From positions 1,054,001-1,118,000 of the forward strand of contig ML986578.1 in the NCBI GenBank assembly GCA_010094045.1: 64,000 bases of DNA, read 5' to 3'. Below are positions 21,679-33,881 of the stretch, in pieces. The translations under genes and the position numbers were made by a program. The number at the start of each line of letters is the position of its first letter. Positions within the stretch are counted from its first letter, which is position 1. Under the pieces are notes generated by a model. That model saw only the letters and a program-made list of their open reading frames with translations. It did not search any database and had not been told where the DNA came from. This DNA is from Lojkania enalia. Lineage: Eukaryota; Ascomycota; Dothideomycetes; Pleosporales.

Positions 21679-24422
21679 ATGATTCCAAAGATGCAAATAT
21701 TGATATTCCTAACAATTCTTTCAATTCGTACTCTTGCTCAAGGTACATCTGATAACCTCAAATACGTTGATCCTCTAATTGGAAGCGCAAACGGAGGTGT
21801 GTGACACATCCCTGACCTGCGAATATCTCGCTAACGTCTTCAGGCAATGTGTTCCCCGGAGCGACGTTGCCTTACGGTATGGGAGATGAAGCTCTTCCTC
21901 TTCATGAAGCATACTGACTACGGTAGGTATGGCGAAAGCCGTGGCGGATGTTGACTCTGGAAGTAGGCAAGGGGGGTTCACTACGGAGAATGGCAATGTC
22001 ACAGGTTAGTTCCTAAGATGTCGTTGTATCTACGCGCGATGATCGCTGATTTCCGAAATAGGCTTCAGTACGCTTCATGACAGCGGAACAGGTATAGTCA
22101 GATTCAGGCCTACATGAGCTTTCATCCTCACAAATCACACAGGCGGCAGCCCATCTTTAGGAAATTTTGCGTTCTTCCCGTACGCTTCTTGCCCGGGCGA
22201 CGAGCTCAATCGATGCATTTTCCCGAAGATATCACGAAAGATACCTTATCGTGCCGAGTCAGTGAGCGCCATCCCAGGTTACTTCAGCATCACATTATCT
22301 AGCGGCGTAGCGGCCGAGATGACTACCACGCAGCACACATCTTTGTTCCGATTCAGATTTCCTAGTTCTGGAAATGGCACGCAAAGCCCTCTTATTCTTC
22401 TAGATTTGACCGACCTGAACGACTCACGCCAGGACAATGCAACCATCTCAGTAGACGCAAATACTGGAAGGATGACTGGCTCAGCCCGCTTCTTACCCAG
22501 TTTCGGTTCAGGTACTTGGGTTGGATACTTCTGCGCTGATTTCACAAACGCCAATATCCGTGACAATGGCATCTTTGCCAACAGCCGTGCAAGTGCTGAC
22601 GTTAAAACATTGACAATATCTCGTAGTATCAACGGCTACCCTCTCCCGGGAGGTGGATTCATTCGATTCACCTCTAATCCGCCGGATGGGATCCTTGCTA
22701 GAATTGGAGTGAGTCTAGTCAGCAGCGAACAAGCGTGTGCTAGCGCAGAAGCTGAAATACCTGGCTTCGATTTCGACGAAGTACATCAGACTGCGGAGAA
22801 TGCTTGGCGAGAGAAGCTCAGTCCTATTACCCTATCCACTGCCGGGGTGGGCGAATCTCTTATCACCAATTTTTACTCAGGCATCTACCGTACAATGGTT
22901 AATCCTCAGAACTACACTGGAGAAAACCCACTATGGCAAAGCGATGAGCCTTATTTTGATTCCTTTTACTGTCTTTGGGATAGCTTTCGATCTCAGCTAC
23001 CTTTCCTTACGATTCTTGATCCCACAAGTCTTACTGAGATGATTCGCTCATTGATCGACACTTATGACCATGAGGGATGGCTCCCAGACTGCCGAATGTC
23101 GTTATGCAAAGGTTTCACGCAAGGCGGTTCTAATGCAGACATTGTCCTTGTTGATGGCTACATAAAAGGTCTATCTGATGGGATTAACTGGCAAAAAGGA
23201 TATGAAGCAGTGGTGAAAGATGCTGAAGTTGAACCATATGACTGGTCTAATGAAGGTCGAGGGGGACTTGATAGCTGGAAATCACTCGGTTATATCCCGA
23301 CGGAAGATTTCGATTACAAAGGCTTTGGTACGATGACACGTAGTATTTCCCGCACCTTGGAGTACAGCTACAATGACTTCTGTATTGCGCAACTAGCAAA
23401 TGAACTCGGCGGTAAAGAATCCGATGTCGAGAAATATCTAGAGAGAAGCAACAATTGGCGCAATGTATTTAAGGCTGACCAGAAATCATTCTTGTTCAAC
23501 GGGACCGATACCGGGTTTACGGGCTTCTTCCAGGGGAGGTACCAAAACGGGACATGGCACACGCAAGATCCGTTGCGATGTTCAAACATAGATCAGAATC
23601 AAGCAGGATGTTCTCTCACTAGGAACGACGCAGAAACCTTTGAATCTTCGACTTGGGAGTACGGTTTGTAAGTCCTGCTCCATCGGGTATATATACGAAT
23701 ACTTACAGTAAGGATCTAGCTTTGTTCCGGGAGATCAAGCTGCTCTAATATCTCTTTATGGTGGCCCTTCTAGCTTCATCAAACGACTTAATTATATCCA
23801 CGATATGAATATCACCTATATTGGGAACGAGGTATGTGTTCGTTGATACCCTGCTTCCATTCTCTAACAGGTCCTTTCCTAGCCCTCCTTTCTAACAGTA
23901 TTCCAATATCACTACGCTGGCCGCCCGGCCCTCTCCGCCGTCCGATCACACTTCTACATCCCTCGCTACTTTTCACCAACCAACGCAGGTCTTCCTGGTA
24001 ATGATGATAGTGGCGCGATGGGTTCTTTTGTCGCCATGGCTATGATGGGCCTTTTCCCCAACCCAGGCCAGAACGTCTATCTTATCATGCCCCCATTCTT
24101 TGAGTCGGTCTCAATCAAATCTCCTCTTACAGGCAAGACCGCTGTCATTCGTAACATCAACTTTGATCCCAACTATGAGGCGATATATATTCAAAGCGCT
24201 ACATTGAATGGCGAGCCATACCCCAAGAACTGGATCGACCATAGTTTCTTCACCGAAGGAAAGGAGCTAGTACTGACACTTGGACGCAATGAAAGCTCAT
24301 GGGGAACTAGAGTTGTCGATCTCCCACCTAGTTTGAGTGAGTATATGGGGTTTCCAGGCACAAATGGCACGTGGAACGAGACAACCTTGGAAGTAATCAG
24401 GCGGATGGAACTGGTAGTTTAG
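21679..24422 (+). CDS. Secreted GH92 family alpha-1,2-mannosidase
   Basis: GH92 enzymes are calcium-dependent exo-alpha-mannosidases trimming mannose from glycans. Seven exons (21679-21796, 21844-21876, 21927-22004, 22062-22091, 22143-23667, 23720-23831, 23883-24422) close in phase to 811 residues, normal for fungal GH92. Introns 1-4 all interrupt a Gly codon after its first base. The start gives a signal peptide (MIPKMQILIFLTILSIRTLA). Family landmarks are YVDPLIGSANGGNVFPGATL at the mature N-terminus, a beta-sandwich block, then the (alpha/alpha)6 catalytic domain with WDSFRSQLPFLTILDP, GWLPDCRMS, STWEYGFFVPGD, and the hallmark GNDDSGAMGS near residue 671, which carries the general-base Asp pair. 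Extracellular location is expected. The exons of 33 and 30 nt are small enough for automated gene finders to miss. Confidence 0.92.
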
Positions 24423-27399
24423 GAAGATGAGACATGATATTTTATTTGATAAACGGTTATTTTTTAATTCCATTGACACTTTAATCGACTTCCACAACGG
24501 GTAAATTACTATATACGTCCCTAATGCTCTCCCTTTGCTTCCCGGCAAGTTGCAACCGCTAGTAGCAACCTCTACATGAGCAATACGTAAGCTTTTTTTT
24601 TTTTTTTAGAAGGCTACTTATAGCTCCCAGCGCCACAATGGTTTTCGCCATATTCGGATGCCATAACTGCGAATTTATGCATATATTGTTGGATTTCTTA
24701 GTCCACCTAGTAGGAGGTATGTCACAACTATATTCACTCTTATTTCGTAGCTATGTGTAAATGACAAGAAAACTTTATTCACGACATCAAACTAGCTCCA
24801 TTATAGTCCATTATCCCCTCATAAACTCTCCAGTGGTTGCGGTCCCGAGCCTGTCACAGAGCGGTCTGGCCAATACCTGGAACTCATGACGAACACTTTC
24901 ACCACCCGCCTCCACCGCTTGTCCACATGTATAGCGCATGGGCTATTTTGATCCACGCAATGGCTTGGCATATGCACATTGAAATGGCTGAATACGCTTA
25001 AACATTCGATTTCCCTACAGTTTCGTACACTTTCCCACTAAAACAACGCGGTAAGTCTCAACCCCGCACCAAGATATCGGAATGGCTGATAGCTATGCAT
25101 GAGTTGTTGTAAAGCTGCACTAACTCTTCAATGTCTCCAGAAGCCTTATGGCGAAGCGCACAAGGTTGTCGGAGCGGCTAGGAAGGGAGCCCGAACACCG
25201 CCACTGGAACTTGTTGAAGCTGTTGGCGGAGCTTGTACTAAATAAATTTAATTATGCAAGTTAAGTTCAACCTTTATATGTTCCAAAACTGCTTATTACT
25301 TGAGATGGAGAACATTTCACCAGATTTGCGAGCGCTTCGAATGAGATACAGGCCATTAGTCCATATGGCCTAGGACCAAATTAAGGACATACAGCAAAAC
25401 TCCGGGGCGTATCTAAGATGGTGTCTTATCGAAATCTTCTTCTAGCTTTAGATGACGCAGCAATATTACGGCGCCTCCCTCTCTACAAAGATGGTCTAAA
25501 AGATCACACGACAGGCCTTTTTGCCCAAGTAGGAGACGGCGCTAGCTCTCAAGCCGGCATCCGAGCGCTACTCTCATGGCTCGACCTTGGGAAACTAGAA
25601 TCGCTAGTCTGTGTCGATGGCTCAGTAGTGAGCGACATCACAGCTTCGAAACTCACTTCGGTTCTCCAGCAGGCCAATAAAATATCTTGTGTCAACTTTC
25701 CACGATCTATTTCGTGACCCATTATTCGTCAGTTCCATTAGTAGTTAGTTTAAGAAAAAATTTTGAAGGATCGCGAGGGAACTGGTGTTATATCCATGTC
25801 TAAGAATTGTCGAGAAAGTGTTCGTGCCTTCAGACAAAGCGCACGACGCCTCTCTGATGGATAGTCTAGCATCGGTAATAAAGAGAATCTTGTGGAACAA
25901 GAGCCACAGCAGCCCGATCTAGATAAAGGCTCTTAGACTAGCCCGATAGTATCTAACTTACCCGTCCTGGTTCATGAGAACAACTAAATCCTGAGGGTGC
26001 GTCTTCACGCTTTGGAGATCGGTAAGGACAGATTCACGCAGGTTGAAGCACTTAATCTAGATGGTATATTATGGTCGGATCGAAATCCACGGCAAGGCGG
26101 TCAGTATGAGCTTCGATGGGATCGGTCTGTGCCGGCACTCTAGGTCTCCCAAGACACATATATATATCTTCTCCAAGCCTCCACATCAAATGAAGAAGCC
26201 CAGTGCTTTGGGGTAGTATTTGTGGATCCGCCGGAACAGAAGTACCGGCTTCTTCAAAGGGTCAAAAAAGGATGGAACTCAGGCTAACCGGGTGTCGAGT
26301 GGAGCAATCCCAACCCACGTTTACTACGATTGCCTTCAACCCCACTTGCTACTTTAGGCCTCTCTCTAGACACATATCAGGAAGACCGGGAGTGCCCATC
26401 ACACATCCTTTCGCGACACCAACTTTCCAAAGTTCCTTTAGAAGACCGCATTCCGTCGTATGCCTCAGTTTATATCCACGTAGGCCTTTCAGAAACGCAT
26501 GGCCCTAACTTCCCAAACCCAACTTGCTTCCGGATTCGCCTTTCGACAAGCCGAAACCTACTTCCGAGCTTACCCTTCCACAAGCCATGCCTGGTTCTGG
26601 ACTCCTACATTGCTCCGAAGCACAAGGCATCAATGCGCACTCGTTCCCTAAAGCACTTCATCGGCCTTAGAAATAGAGATCCAGCTCGAATTTAATTAGG
26701 TGTCCCTTCAAGAGAGACGAATCAATCGATCATTGAGAGCCCTAGCTAGCGCTCAACTACGCCTCCCCCTCCTCAGGCCTCCGTTCGTAGGCACCGGCGC
26801 TCACATTCAAGAAATGGACCACTGGGACTAAGGAGTACAGTATACAAGTCGGCCCTCTGGTTAGGGTAGAACCTCGCGGGTCGGCGGCGCGAAAGAGATG
26901 TCTATGTGATACGCCCTAGGAATTTAGAGCACAGCTTGAAATCGACAATTAGTGCGCATAGTAGTTATTATTTTAATACTTTTTTTTTTTTGGTGGTACA
27001 ATTTACGTGATGACAAATTTCATACGTCAGCCTTGGCAAGGTACCATTCACGCACGTGATTCATAAAATCACCCTGAACTTATTACAAATTCGCTAAATG
27101 CTCTATTTAATGGGCCATGACTTTAATCATCAACCTATAATATCCGCAATGTTTTGCTAGCTTTCGACTTAGTAGATGACTATTTCAAATAGCTACGTTA
27201 GCATAATGGCATTTCTATATGTTCTCACCATACCTATCCAGTTTTCTTGGCGAGGGTCGCCTATAGCATATTACCTTCACTTAAAATGATTCTGCGTGCA
27301 CGGGCACTAACACTTGGATTTATAGGTGCTGCGCAGATGGTTTGGTTTGGCGCACACTCGTCACGCCAATTTCATGTTCCCATTCCGCATCGACCGACA
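24423..27399. other. Gene-poor region, about 3 kb
   Basis: No intact gene is supported. It contains a T run at 24593-24607, a plus-strand frame of 99 codons at 25418-25717 described separately, and overlapping frames at 26203-26695 without a domain. Composition shifts between AT-rich and more GC-rich patches, which would fit old decayed sequence. I could not assign any element type. Confidence 0.4.
25418..25717 (+). pseudogene. Possible gene fragment, leucine-rich
   Basis: A 99-codon frame rich in Leu (LLLALDDAAILRRLPLYKDG, ALLSWLDLGKLESLVCVDG) reads like a leucine-rich, F-box-type repeat segment, but I cannot place it firmly. No neighbouring exon was found on either side, and the surrounding sequence looks non-coding. 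It is most likely a remnant, or a chance frame with a regular Leu pattern. Confidence 0.25.
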
Positions 27400-28442
27400 A
27401 TGGCCCCGAAGGCCCCGAAGGCCCAGTCAAGGGGCGCCAGATCTTCGACTAGTCAATTACAAGAGCTCTCAAGTGGTAGGGCCAGATCCTCAACTGCCTA
27501 TCAAGCTTCTGGCATTACAGGCAACGGCAAGAAGCTTCGCTCTCGCGTTCTCAAAACCGTCGATCAACCGCCAAAAAAGATTGCCGTGGTGAGGCGCGAG
27601 TGTGTCCTTTGTGCGTCAAAAAGGATGGAAAAAAACTTCAAACGCCCAGAAGACATCGACATCTGTGCTCACTTCCACAATACCTGCAAGAGCTGCGTCG
27701 AGATGCTCCTAAAGGGCAGGATTGCCGACCGCCGATTGCAGGATGGCAACCTAGCATGCCCATTTCCAGACTGCAGATTCGTATTATCTTTTCCAGCAGT
27801 GAAAGAAATAGTATCCCATAGTCTCCTGCGAAGGTACGGTTTATTTTTATTTGTACGCTAAGTCGGCGCTTAATGCTAATTTCATGTTGAGCTGGGGTGC
27901 AGCTCTTGTCGAGCACCACCTCCGATCCAGCGACAACTTTATTGCTTGTCTTAATTCAGAGTGCGGCCATCACTTCTCTATCGAAGGTTGTGGCAAGGAA
28001 CACCCAAGGAGTCGCAAGAACATTGCCTGCCCGTACTGCGACTTCGAGCTTTGCATTGAATGCCACCGTCCATGGCACGGAAAGACGGGTTGTGCCAGAA
28101 ACAAAACTGAGGAAGATAAAATGTCGGAGGTGGCCGTTAAGTTAATGGGAGCAAAGCCCTGCCCGAAATGTGGGGCTTACATCCAGAAAGAGGGGGGTTG
28201 CAATCACATTACTTGTAAGTCATTTATCGTGATAGCATCTGGGGACCAAGAAATTTACATCTGGATCAGGCACCAAATGCTGGGTTGAGTTCTGTTGGTC
28301 GTGTCTCATGGTGTGGCGAAATGGCATCGAGGAGCATAGCGAAGGCTGTGGGAACAGGCTAGTGCCACGGGGCCCAGCTTATCAAGCCATGCTGAATCGG
28401 ATATCTGGCGCGGGCAGGTTTGAGCTTGCCAATGCTAGCTAA
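27400..28442 (+). CDS. RBR (RING-IBR-RING) E3 ubiquitin ligase
   Basis: RBR ligases take ubiquitin onto a catalytic Cys in RING2 before passing it to the substrate. Three exons (about 27400-27838, 27903-28214, 28270-28442) give about 307 residues. RING1 begins at RRECVLCASKRMEKNF and includes CAHFHNTCKSCVEMLL. The IBR contains CLNSECGHHF, CPYCDFELCIECHRPWHG and C-terminal Cys/His ligands. RING2 runs [30 protein letters not shown]; the Cys in GGCNH matches the catalytic Cys of ariadne-type RBRs. The last splice (donor after 28214) rebuilds RING2 exactly. The first splice is less certain: GT at 27839 with AG at 27902 keeps a natural RRYALVEHH join, while the stronger donor at 27833 with a TTGAG acceptor also stays in frame. 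ATG at 27286 is an alternative start. Confidence 0.82.
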
Positions 28443-29687
28443 GGGAAAAGGCATCCTATACTGGGGTGAGTAGCAAGGATGGCGGAGCAAAAGATGCTGA
28501 GAGCTGCACAATTTAGGTGGATATTACTTTGCTTTACTTAGTGACAGCAGACGTATCCTAAAACAAGTGCATTGCCCACAGTAATGCTCTATTGGGCCAC
28601 ACTCATGTCTTTGCACTATGACGGCAGAATGAATAGCACATCTTTCACTAGCCCTTAAAACCAGCACAAGAGTATAAGACAATATGCCGCAGTAGCCATC
28701 CCACGACCAATTTGGAACAGCCGGGAGAGATGCATAACGCCCGTATCGAGGAGTTACCCGGGATAAACGAGGTGAGCTGCAACTCCCTGAGTTCAAAGCG
28801 GTTGCCTAACCGCCTCATTTGCGTGACGTCAGTTCCAACAACTATCCCAGGCGTCCATAAGATTGGAGCTCTCTCGGAAAATATGGGAAAGAACTAGTGG
28901 TGCCCTCGTGGTGATTGCGTGGAAGGCACGTGGAGACGTCCTTTCCTCATCCCCAGCTTCACCTGCAAAATGAGACGGTATAGCCTTGTGAAGATAGCGG
29001 TGTTTTTTTGCTTTTGCTGTAACGTGTCATATGCCACCAGCTTCTGGTACACCAGCTGGTTTGATGAGGCAATGATAGGGGTTAGTGTGTAAAGTCATGC
29101 GAATGTCCGAAGGTGGTATAAGATGGAGCTCATATGATTTGATACCCATTCTCCCGAACTACATTGCTGTCTATCAGGTATTGCAGAATAAAACAAATAT
29201 CAGGCATAGTTTTGCTGACGCAGGCAGGAATTACTATAAGAAGCCCGCGAGCAACCTCATCATGTGGTCAGTGTTCTTCCATTGAATCCCCTTGCCAATT
29301 TCGCTTCCGGAGAATCAGTGAACCTCCCAGGAAAATATTTTTCAATCCAGCCAAGAGGAACGCTCAAGTCAACTTACACACGAAACTCGATAAATTTCAA
29401 CGGTGGGAGTCTCGGAAACGTTTTCAACCAACCTTTGGCTCACTAATCAACTTTCTAAATTACTCAAAGTCAGCTGTTTGAGTTCAGTTCTGCGGAACGG
29501 AGATATTCACCCCAGCGATCTCACCGACAAGTCTTTAATAGTGAGCATAGATAGCGCCTTGCCAAAACACGCTCTAAGCCAGCAACATTGCCATCCTAAA
29601 CACCACAACAGACACTCTGGCCGAATTTATAAGCTCTAAAGACACCTATACTCTACATTCAACAAGCCAGGCTTCATAACTGTTTCA
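28443..29687. other. Intergenic stretch without supported gene
   Basis: Several short frames overlap here on both strands (28524-28897, 29085-29639) with no domain, signal peptide or splice partner. The sequence CACGTGGAGAC at 28927-28937 recurs at 49381-49391. It should include the promoter of the orphan gene that starts at 29688. Confidence 0.4.
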
Positions 29688-30839
29688 ATGCATGGAGTTC
29701 CATCGTCTCTGGGAGGCACTCCTCATCTTCAGTCTCCGCCCAAGGAAATGCTTATGCATTTAGAGGATGAAGAACCGATCCGGCAGCAAAATCTGCCTTT
29801 GAAGCTCCGTTCGCCAATTCCTGTTTTTCCAAAGCCACTTGCCCTCCAGTTCCAGAACTTTGTCGATTATTACTCTATTCACGGATATGCGGACGGTACC
29901 AGGATGGAGGTGGGAAGCCGCCTCGTCGGTGATATGCTCCCCCACTATTTTCCTACCCCCAATTTCACGTGCCGTCGTTTATTCACACCGGATAAAAACA
30001 TCATCGAAACCATTCCAGTTCAAGGGACGGCTTATTGGGTGGTTGAGGCCAATGAATCTTCAGAGAGCAAGTCCACTTCAGCCCCAGACAAATTAGAAAT
30101 TGGTGCAAGTATATGCAACGAGACTCTCACCACATCTCAAGACTCACTTGCCCTTCTCGTGGTTGTCGTTACCTATTACCCTTTCCTTGAACGGCTAGAA
30201 CGGAAGGTACCCGCCCAACTACACTTCTCCGCCTTTGCTACAGGTGACAACAATACGATTGTAATAGAGAAGGACGAAATTGAGACATATACCACTTATC
30301 GACGTGGAAATGTTGCTATACTAGCGGGAACTCCAAAGCCCCTCTTTCCCGGCTTCGAATTCTACACTTTCGACATCGACAGCGATACCGGGTCATCGAT
30401 AATGCCTTGGTTCGGTCAGTGCGAGCGACATCCAGAGGGCTTTGGCACCAATAGTTTCCCACTCCAGAAGAGCGAGGCAGAGAAAATTGATTTTCTCCTC
30501 AGGGTTATCGCGAACAGTCGAGAAAAGGGACATCCCTTGATCGCAACCTCTCCGGCTATTTTGCAAACTGATACGCCATCGATATCCAGGGAAGTGACAC
30601 CGAACGGAGCCATTGCATTGACGGATGAGTATATACAAACTCTTAAGATCAACAAGAATGGAAGGTTGTTAGCCTCAGGCGGCCAATTCCTAAGGAGAGA
30701 TCTAGAGGAGGAAGCGAAGCAAATCGCGATAGCACGAGGTATCAGGTTCTCATCGCCCTCACATAAAAGGAAGCGAGATCGCCACCGAGGGAAGCAGCAT
30801 AGACAATCGTTCAAATCAGACATGAGAGAAGGCTATTGA
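29688..30839 (+). CDS. Hypothetical protein, 383 aa
   Basis: A single long frame with steady coding character; I do not recognise the family. The N-terminal 45 residues are Pro/Leu-rich. A body of mixed alpha/beta character follows (FQNFVDYYSIHGYADGTRM, GTAYWVVEA, DSLALLVVVVTYYPFLERL, RGNVAILAGTPKPLFPGFEF). The last 60 residues are strongly basic (HKRKRDRHRGKQHRQSFK), suggesting nuclear or nucleic-acid contact. There is no signal peptide. A short DTGSS string near residue 230 lacks the rest of the aspartic-protease context and is chance. The start at 29688 is the first ATG; upstream sequence offers no better one. Confidence 0.6.
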   Translation: MHGVPSSLGGTPHLQSPPKEMLMHLEDEEPIRQQNLPLKLRSPIPVFPKPLALQFQNFVDYYSIHGYADGTRMEVGSRLVGDMLPHYFPTPNFTCRRLFTPDKNIIETIPVQGTAYWVVEANESSESKSTSAPDKLEIGASICNETLTTSQDSLALLVVVVTYYPFLERLERKVPAQLHFSAFATGDNNTIVIEKDEIETYTTYRRGNVAILAGTPKPLFPGFEFYTFDIDSDTGSSIMPWFGQCERHPEGFGTNSFPLQKSEAEKIDFLLRVIANSREKGHPLIATSPAILQTDTPSISREVTPNGAIALTDEYIQTLKINKNGRLLASGGQFLRRDLEEEAKQIAIARGIRFSSPSHKRKRDRHRGKQHRQSFKSDMREGY

Positions 30840-31408
30840 ATGGGAGGTATCAGGGAGAGCCTGATGGCGGGACGTATTGATCGTAGAAGTGGTACAAGTT
30901 CATGGGCTTTGGCGGGCCCGTTCGGAAAGTGTACGATCTATACTGGCTTAATCAACAACTTTGTACACTATAAGAAACACAAAACTCGACCGGATTAGGC
31001 GATGCTTACACCAAACTAGGAAATATTCGGTTGTCATCATCTTTGTTCCAGCCTAATACCTCTAACCTCTAGTTAGTACATATGGTCTCTTTGAAGCTGT
31101 CATTGACCCTATCATGAAGTCTGCAGGTGACAAAAACTCGGTATATTTGACACTCGCAAGGGCAGAATAAATTCCTTAACCCCTAGAAAGAGGTAAATTT
31201 CCAGGAAGTCGCATGTGCATTTATGTACCTGATATGTTCTTTGATGCTTCCGCATCCCTGCATATTTTATTGTATCTGCTATGCCACTGGCATTTGTTTA
31301 GTAACGTCACTATTTTATCCTACAACGTGATCCTACTAATCATGAAATTTCCAAACTTCGTCGTGTTAAATTCCCGTCCATAGATCACCTCTAATATCTT
31401 TTTGCAAT
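30840..31408. other. Intergenic, AT-rich
   Basis: No supported gene. It lies between the orphan gene and the decayed reductase and should contain the former's 3' UTR and the latter's old promoter. Confidence 0.4.
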
Positions 31409-32541
31409 ATGCGGTTCCTGATGCCATTAATTGGCCTAATTAGCCTTGCTCAATCTCTCAATAACAGCAGCCAACCGACGCCCTAGGAATCCAACAGCCA
31501 CTTATCGGCTTCGGCGCCTAGAACTTGGAAGAATCCGCGGAAAAATACGTCGAAAGCTGTATCATATGCGACTAAGTCTGGGTCCCGACAAATAGATTGT
31601 GTAACAGCGTATGGCAACATGAAAACTGTGGGTGAAGGAATCGCATATGGATTGCAGAAGGTAAGGTTGATGTGAGAAGAGATTTGAGTTACTTCAAAGC
31701 TTTGGAATGGTCAGCGTGATGTTTTTGGCGTTCTTGGTTTTGTTCCCGGAATTATAGGGGTTTGCAATTGCTATAATAGTGATAACCATGCACTAGACTG
31801 TGTAGATGGCAGCCTGGACCAAATACTCTCCGATCTTGGCCTCGAGAACGTAGATCTATATCTAATACACTAGCCTGTCGGCAAAGAGCCTGAAGATGAA
31901 GAGTATTACTACGATTGCCTCACAGTACCTTACCCCTTTCCCTCTCACAGCTGCTTGGTGTAACCCATTCGCAGACTGGAACGCAATAACCAAAACTGCT
32001 CTCGACCGGTCGCTTCCGCTACATCGAAGTATTAAACTTTTCATCCAATCAACTAAAGAACCTTGCAACAAATTCTAATATTAGACCGGTAGTCCATCCA
32101 ATGGAACTGCACCCTTACCTCCAGCAATCCAAATGGATCGACGTCCATTTCAAACACGAGATTGCCATAGTCGCTTACTCACCACTTGGAAATATGAATC
32201 CAACATACAGCTACCGGCGAGATACAGAGACTTGTTCAAAAGCTCCGTTGTTGTTGGAGAACGAAATTGTGGCCAAAACCAACGAGAAGAGAAGATGTAC
32301 GTCCATGCAGGTTGCTTTAGCATGAGGCATAAGTAGAGGGACGAGTGTTATTTTGAAAAGCAAGCATGAAGATAATATGAGAGAGGATTTCTAGGTTAGT
32401 GATTGTACGGTGAAGGCTAACGATTCTAAGAGGATTGATGAACTGGACAAGGAGACTATTCGATTCAATAATCCGAGCAAGGGATAGGGAGTCAAGTTAT
32501 TCGAGGGGTTGGATGATACGTGGGGGCTTATTAACTTGTAA
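31409..32541 (+). pseudogene. Aldo/keto reductase pseudogene with signal-peptide-like start
   Basis: Fragments in shifting frames together follow an aldo/keto reductase from end to end. It begins MRFLMPLIGLISLAQSL (signal-like) and then reads, after a frame change and a stop, LGIQQPLIGFGA-stop-NLEESAEKYVES. Later pieces are QIDCVTAYGNMKTVGEGIAYG (carrying the family Asp and Tyr region), LGLENVDLYLIH-stop-PVG (the Trp of LxHWP replaced by a stop), HPMELHPYLQQSKWIDV, IAIVAYSPLGNMNP and a C-terminal LFEGLDDTWGLINL. At least four in-frame stops and several shifts occur. Two stops are TAG where Trp (TGG) is expected, a one-step G-to-A change. No reconstruction with introns removes them, so I call it dead. 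Confidence 0.85.
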
Positions 32542-33881
32542 CGCATGTGTTTAGTAGGCTACTGTGAGAGGAGAATTCCACATAGGGCCGTACTATCTTT
32601 TGCGTGCATGTAAACGAGCTCACTCTCCCATCAAGCGCACTGTATCGTAGCAAAGCGCCGCAGCATCAAAATATTTGCTTCCCATACCTTCAAGATCTAT
32701 ACCATATTCCCCTCCTCTTACACCTCTCTACCAAACGCTAAACCTACCCCATCAAGCTCCCCATACACAAAACCACTATTCACTTCTTCTTTTATCCCTC
32801 TACTTCGCCGTTTCCACACCGTTCCTCCCCTCTCAACCTCCAAACTTACCGGATCCCCTATCATCCTCCTACCTACCTTTTTTCCGCTTCTATTTCCCAT
32901 CGTGCCCCTCACCCTCTTTGAGTGTTCCAAATTCACCTTTGCCTTCCCCCTCCATTGCGTTCTCATTCTGCCGATACGGATTCGCTCCCGCTCTATCTCG
33001 CGAAAAATCCAGGACCGAACCTACAGGCACAAAATCATCTTTTCCCGGCTCTAAGGCCATCGGATCACTGACTTAGGTAGGGCTTTTGCCTTTCTGGAAG
33101 GTGGATTGGGGTTTTGGATTATCCAGCGTACCGCAGACGGTTTTAGAGTACGGTGGCATGGTAGTACCGTGTACGTCTTTGTGGTATATTAAGCTTTGGC
33201 GAAGGGATTGATTGCTGAGGTCTGGTCCATAGTGTGTATAAAGAGTGATTCGAATTTGGAGGTTGGAGTCCTAAATTGTCGTCTTACAAACTTAAGGATT
33301 GACTCAACTAATGCGCGTCTTCTATTTCCGATAGTTCATATACATCATTGCACCACGACATTACTATTCGAAGATAAATCGACGTTGGAACTAGCGTGAT
33401 AGAGAGCTCTTTAACATGTACCTCGGCGTGCCGACTAGAGGGTCGAATGACGTCTTACGTTCGCAACCATATGTGAACGTCAATGCTGAGCGCGACATGA
33501 GAAGAGTGTCTCAGCTATGGTTGACAGTGCCTTAAGCATCGAATCAATCTAGTTGTATGGTTGTATATTTAGCACTTAACACAAAACCATTTTACACCCA
33601 TATAAGGTCATGAGAAAATCATATTATACATAACTACGCTGGGTATCAACCACGTTCCATCCCCTTTCCGATATCTATTTTGAGAACGCTGAAACACATG
33701 CATGCTAGTCTTGTACCCAAACCGCTTATATGTAAGTTCTGTAGGTTTAAGCTAATGTCACCATTCCGCATCTTCAATCGATACATCGGATGCAGCGACC
33801 GCCGCCGACGCATCCGCTATGCATGAAGTTCGCAGATTCGACCACGGAAGAACTGAAGCCACACAATTAGCCTTATGATAC
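32542..33881. other. Intergenic stretch, 1.3 kb
   Basis: A pyrimidine-rich open frame (32675-33076, Pro/Ser-rich) looks like low-complexity sequence rather than a gene, and a short frame at 33196-33399 has no domain. The last part should be the 3' UTR of the Swc3-like gene. Confidence 0.4.

Noticed and set aside
15609..24422. A secondary-metabolite cluster formed by FMO, regulator and GH92
   Set aside because: No backbone synthase (PKS, NRPS, terpene cyclase) is present, and GH92 is a glycan-degrading enzyme.
30330..30400. DTGSS string in the orphan protein at 29688-30839 suggesting an aspartic protease
   Set aside because: The hydrophobic lead-in strand, flap and second active-site loop are absent.
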